From assembly GCA_946479255.1 (NCBI GenBank), contig CAMLFK010000098.1, forward strand, positions 1 to 16,353: DNA of 16,353 nucleotides. Direction: 5' to 3'. The notes under the pieces were generated by a model that saw nothing but the letters and a program-made list of their open reading frames with translations, ran no database searches and was not told the origin of the DNA. Every line of letters begins with the position of its first letter. Position 1 is the stretch's first letter. Positions 14,869 to 16,353 of this stretch are shown one piece after another. The stretch comes from an uncultured Oxalobacteraceae bacterium (GTDB lineage Bacteria > Pseudomonadota > Gammaproteobacteria > Burkholderiales > Burkholderiaceae). Position numbers and translations under genes: made by a program.

Positions 14869-15576
14869 ATGGCTAAGAAAATCCTGCATGTTCAAGCGTC
14901 GATACTCAGGGCTGTGCTCGTTCTGGCGGCATGGTTCCTGTGCATCTCATCAATGCCCGTGCATGCTGCGGATCGGCCACCTCAAGTTAGCTATACGTAT
15001 GACCAGCTTGGCCGGGTGATCGGGGTCAGGGCCGCGTCTGGAAGTACGGCAAGTTATCGTTACGACGCTGTGGGAAACATTGCTTCGATCGGTCGTACTC
15101 AAGGCGATCAGCTGGCGCTCATCGGTTTTACTCCAGGCGGCGGCACGGCCGGCGCCTCGGTAACCATCTATGGCAGCGGTTTTAGTACCGCAGCTCAAGA
15201 TAACCAAATTAGTTTCAACGGGACGCAGGCAGTCGTCGTGTCCGTTACCGGGAGCCAAATCGTCGCGCTGGTACCGGCCGGTGCGACAACGGGCCCGCTC
15301 AGCCTGACGACGCCGGCCGGTACCGCGCACAGCGCTGGAAGCTTTCTCGTCGCCGCAAGCCAGGCGCCGGCGATTTCAGGCTTTTCCCCGGTAATCGGTA
15401 CCACAGGCACGGCCATCGTTATCAGCGGGAGTAACTTCGACCCTAGCCATGTCAGCAACAAGATCAGCCTCAACGGACGCGATGCCGTAGCGGCAGCCGC
15501 CAGCCGCGTCAGCATCACGACACAGGTGCCGCCGAGTATAGTGGATCCACATTTTGAGGCAGCGACCACGGGGTAG
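14869..15576 (+). CDS. Exported YD-repeat + IPT/TIG protein, truncated by IS3 insertion
   Basis: Remnant of a larger exported protein. It has a signal peptide (1-34: KK, hydrophobic ILRAVLVLAAWFLCISS, cleavage near VHA). One YD-repeat pair follows (SYTYDQLGRVIGV 41-53, YRYDAVGNIASIGR 63-76), then IPT/TIG domain 1 (about 83-162: LIGFTPGGGTAGASVTIYGSGF) and a second TIG domain (about 166-222: ISGFSPVIGTTGTAIVISGSNF) that stops mid-fold. Residues from about 225 to the stop at 15576 (VDPHFEAATTG) appear to come from the IS3 end, so the native C-terminus is lost. YD repeats are typical of RHS-like surface proteins; TIG domains are Ig-like. The frame is open back to 14683, but the ATG at 14869 gives an ideal signal peptide, with only a weak ribosome binding site. 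The original function is unknown. No convincing promoter is seen between 14697 and 14868. Confidence 0.75.
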   Translation: MAKKILHVQASILRAVLVLAAWFLCISSMPVHAADRPPQVSYTYDQLGRVIGVRAASGSTASYRYDAVGNIASIGRTQGDQLALIGFTPGGGTAGASVTIYGSGFSTAAQDNQISFNGTQAVVVSVTGSQIVALVPAGATTGPLSLTTPAGTAHSAGSFLVAASQAPAISGFSPVIGTTGTAIVISGSNFDPSHVSNKISLNGRDAVAAAASRVSITTQVPPSIVDPHFEAATTG

Positions 15577-15609
15577 TTTAAGCTGTCGTCCTCGAAAGGA
15601 TGACAGCGA

Positions 15610-15900
15610 ATGGGTGAAGCAAAGAAGCGCAAGGTGCATACCGCCGAGTTCAAGGCGAAGGTAGGCCTGGAGGCGGTACGTGGGGTGAAGACGATCAGCG
15701 AGATTGCGCAGTCGTACGGGGTGCATCCACAACTGGTCGGACAGTGGAAGAAAGAAATTCTTGAGTCTGCGGGGGCGCTGTTCGAGGGCAAGCGCGGCCC
15801 CAAGCCGGCTGAGGACAAGAGCGACGAGGATCGGCTGTACGGCGAGATCGGTCGACTAAAGATGGAAGTTGATTGGCTCAAAAAAAAGTTGGGAGTGTGA
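15610..15900 (+). CDS. IS3-family transposase OrfA
   Basis: DNA-binding half of an IS3-family transposase, 96 aa, the usual length. It has the HTH_Tnp_1 helix-turn-helix (residues 8-50: AEFKAKVGLEAVRG, TISEIAQSYGVHPQLVGQWKK) and a C-terminal leucine zipper with leucines at 76, 83 and 90. AGGA 8 nt before the ATG is a good ribosome binding site. The gene ends at TGA 15898 just past a slippery A-run, so about the last 28 nt overlap orfB in the -1 frame. OrfA alone usually regulates transposition; the OrfAB fusion is the transposase. Confidence 0.93.
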   Translation: MGEAKKRKVHTAEFKAKVGLEAVRGVKTISEIAQSYGVHPQLVGQWKKEILESAGALFEGKRGPKPAEDKSDEDRLYGEIGRLKMEVDWLKKKLGV

Positions 15901-16322
15901 GTCCCGAGGCCAGGATGGGCTGGATCGATGGCGCAGAGGAACTCCCCTTGATCCGGCAGTGCGAACTGGCGGAAGTGCCGCGCGCGACTGTGTATCGGCG
16001 ACTGAGCGCCACGATCCCTGAGGGGGCGGACACCGAGGACTTGCTGCTGTGCCGACTGATCGACGAGGAATACACGAACCGGCCGTTCTACGGCAGCCGG
16101 CGCATGGTGGTGTTCCTGCGCGCAGCCGGCCACGTGGTCAACCGCAAGCGGGTGCAGCGACTGATGCGCAGCATGGGGTTGGCAGGCATGGCGCCGGGGC
16201 CAAACACCAGCAAGGCCCATCCGCGGCACAAGGTCTACCCCTACCTGCTGCGCGGTGTACCAGTGACGCGGCCGAACCAGGTGTGGAGCACGGACATAAG
16301 TGTGCCGCAGCAAGCGGCGTAG
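15873..16322 (+). CDS. IS3-family transposase OrfB, interrupted after first catalytic Asp
   Basis: Catalytic half of the IS3 transposase, read in the -1 frame relative to orfA, normally by frameshifting at 15882-15888; the TTG at 15873 is only the open-frame start. It has the HTH_21-type region (about 54-105: DEEYTNRPFYGSRRM, VNRKRVQRLMRSMGL) and then the start of the rve integrase domain, NQVWSTDI (135-142), with D141 as first residue of the DDE triad. Family members continue with TY and the rest of the ~280-aa protein. Here the frame changes to SVPQQAA and stops at 16322, losing the second D and the E. The break lies inside the Thr codon (a16299), where a group II intron-like sequence begins. 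Confidence 0.85.
   Translation: MAQKKVGSVSPEARMGWIDGAEELPLIRQCELAEVPRATVYRRLSATIPEGADTEDLLLCRLIDEEYTNRPFYGSRRMVVFLRAAGHVVNRKRVQRLMRSMGLAGMAPGPNTSKAHPRHKVYPYLLRGVPVTRPNQVWSTDISVPQQAA
15882..15888 (+). other. Programmed -1 ribosomal frameshift site A_AAA_AAG
   Basis: The orfA frame reads CTC AAA AAA AAG (eight A's, 15880-15887, then G). The heptamer A_AAA_AAG is the canonical IS3-family slippery sequence, and slipping back one base leads into the orfB frame (AAA AAA GTT). Confidence 0.8.
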
Positions 16323-16353
16323 GAGATGAGGGTATGGCCCCTCGCAATCGGCT
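16300..16353 (+). mobile_element. Putative group II intron, 5' end only
   Basis: The sequence from 16300 begins GTGTG, matching the conserved group II intron 5' motif GUGYG. It then forms a perfect 5-bp hairpin GCCGC-agcaa-GCGGC (16304-16318), like the first stem of domain I in known bacterial group II introns. It interrupts orfB exactly after the first base of the codon expected to be Thr, consistent with a precise insertion. No intron-encoded protein or domain V is in the window, so the identification rests on 54 bases. An alternative is another insertion element. Confidence 0.5.

Larger units (their letters stand above)
15542..16299 (+). mobile_element. IS3-family insertion sequence, left part
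   Basis: The element contains orfA, an A_AAA_AAG frameshift site and the N-terminal part of orfB, the layout of IS3-family elements. The left end is placed near 15542 because the TIG-domain coding stops making sense there and a TG terminus (tggatccac) begins; the exact base is uncertain. The right end and target duplication are not in the window, because orfB is interrupted at 16299/16300. Confidence 0.75.

Noticed and set aside
15195..16313. 372-aa minus-strand open frame spanning the TIG gene and IS3
   Set aside because: It crosses the IS junction and lies opposite well-supported orfA/orfB; antisense artefact.

Overview
The window looks like chromosomal DNA of a Gram-negative betaproteobacterium, most likely Burkholderiales/Oxalobacteraceae (Massilia/Duganella-like). 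The clues are moderately high GC, a PEP-CTERM protein, secreted multidomain polysaccharide-active enzymes and a di-heme cytochrome c peroxidase. The genus is inferred from gene style, not from a marker gene.

Layout. (1) 1-912, minus: 5' part of a LacY/CscB-type sugar:H+ symporter, cut by the window edge. (2) 1070-2107, plus: a LacI-family repressor divergent from the permease, with a candidate operator in the shared 157-bp gap. (3) 13237 down to 2156, minus: an apparent three-gene operon. It holds a 1884-aa and a 1558-aa secreted lyase-like protein, which are paralogs with an alginate-lyase-type alpha/alpha-toroid domain followed by Ig-like and F5/8 type C (discoidin) modules, and then a small PEP-CTERM protein whose ribosome binding site overlaps the preceding stop codon. 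A hairpin terminator separates the operon end from the convergent lacI end. (4) 13238-13472: AT-rich control region of this operon, with a candidate promoter and two LacI-type palindromes 126 bp apart. (5) 14594-13473, minus: di-heme cytochrome c peroxidase with a perfect FNR/Anr box upstream. (6) 14869-15576, plus: exported YD-repeat plus IPT/TIG protein, truncated by an IS3-family element. (7) 15542-16299: left part of the IS3 element, with orfA, an A_AAA_AAG frameshift site and the start of orfB. The orfB is broken after the first catalytic Asp by what looks like the 5' end of a group II intron (16300 onward).

Working model (inference): 1-13400 is a compact polysaccharide-utilisation locus. 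Two large exported lyase-like enzymes, each with several carbohydrate-binding-type modules, would cut an anionic polysaccharide outside the cytoplasm. The permease would import released oligosaccharides, and the LacI protein would sense them and control its own gene, the permease and the lyase operon through related CG-centred palindromes. The substrate cannot be read from the sequence. The right end (14.8-16.35 kb) is a mobile-element hot spot with nested insertions.

Most long plus-strand open frames lying opposite the two giant genes are antisense shadows and are not annotated.
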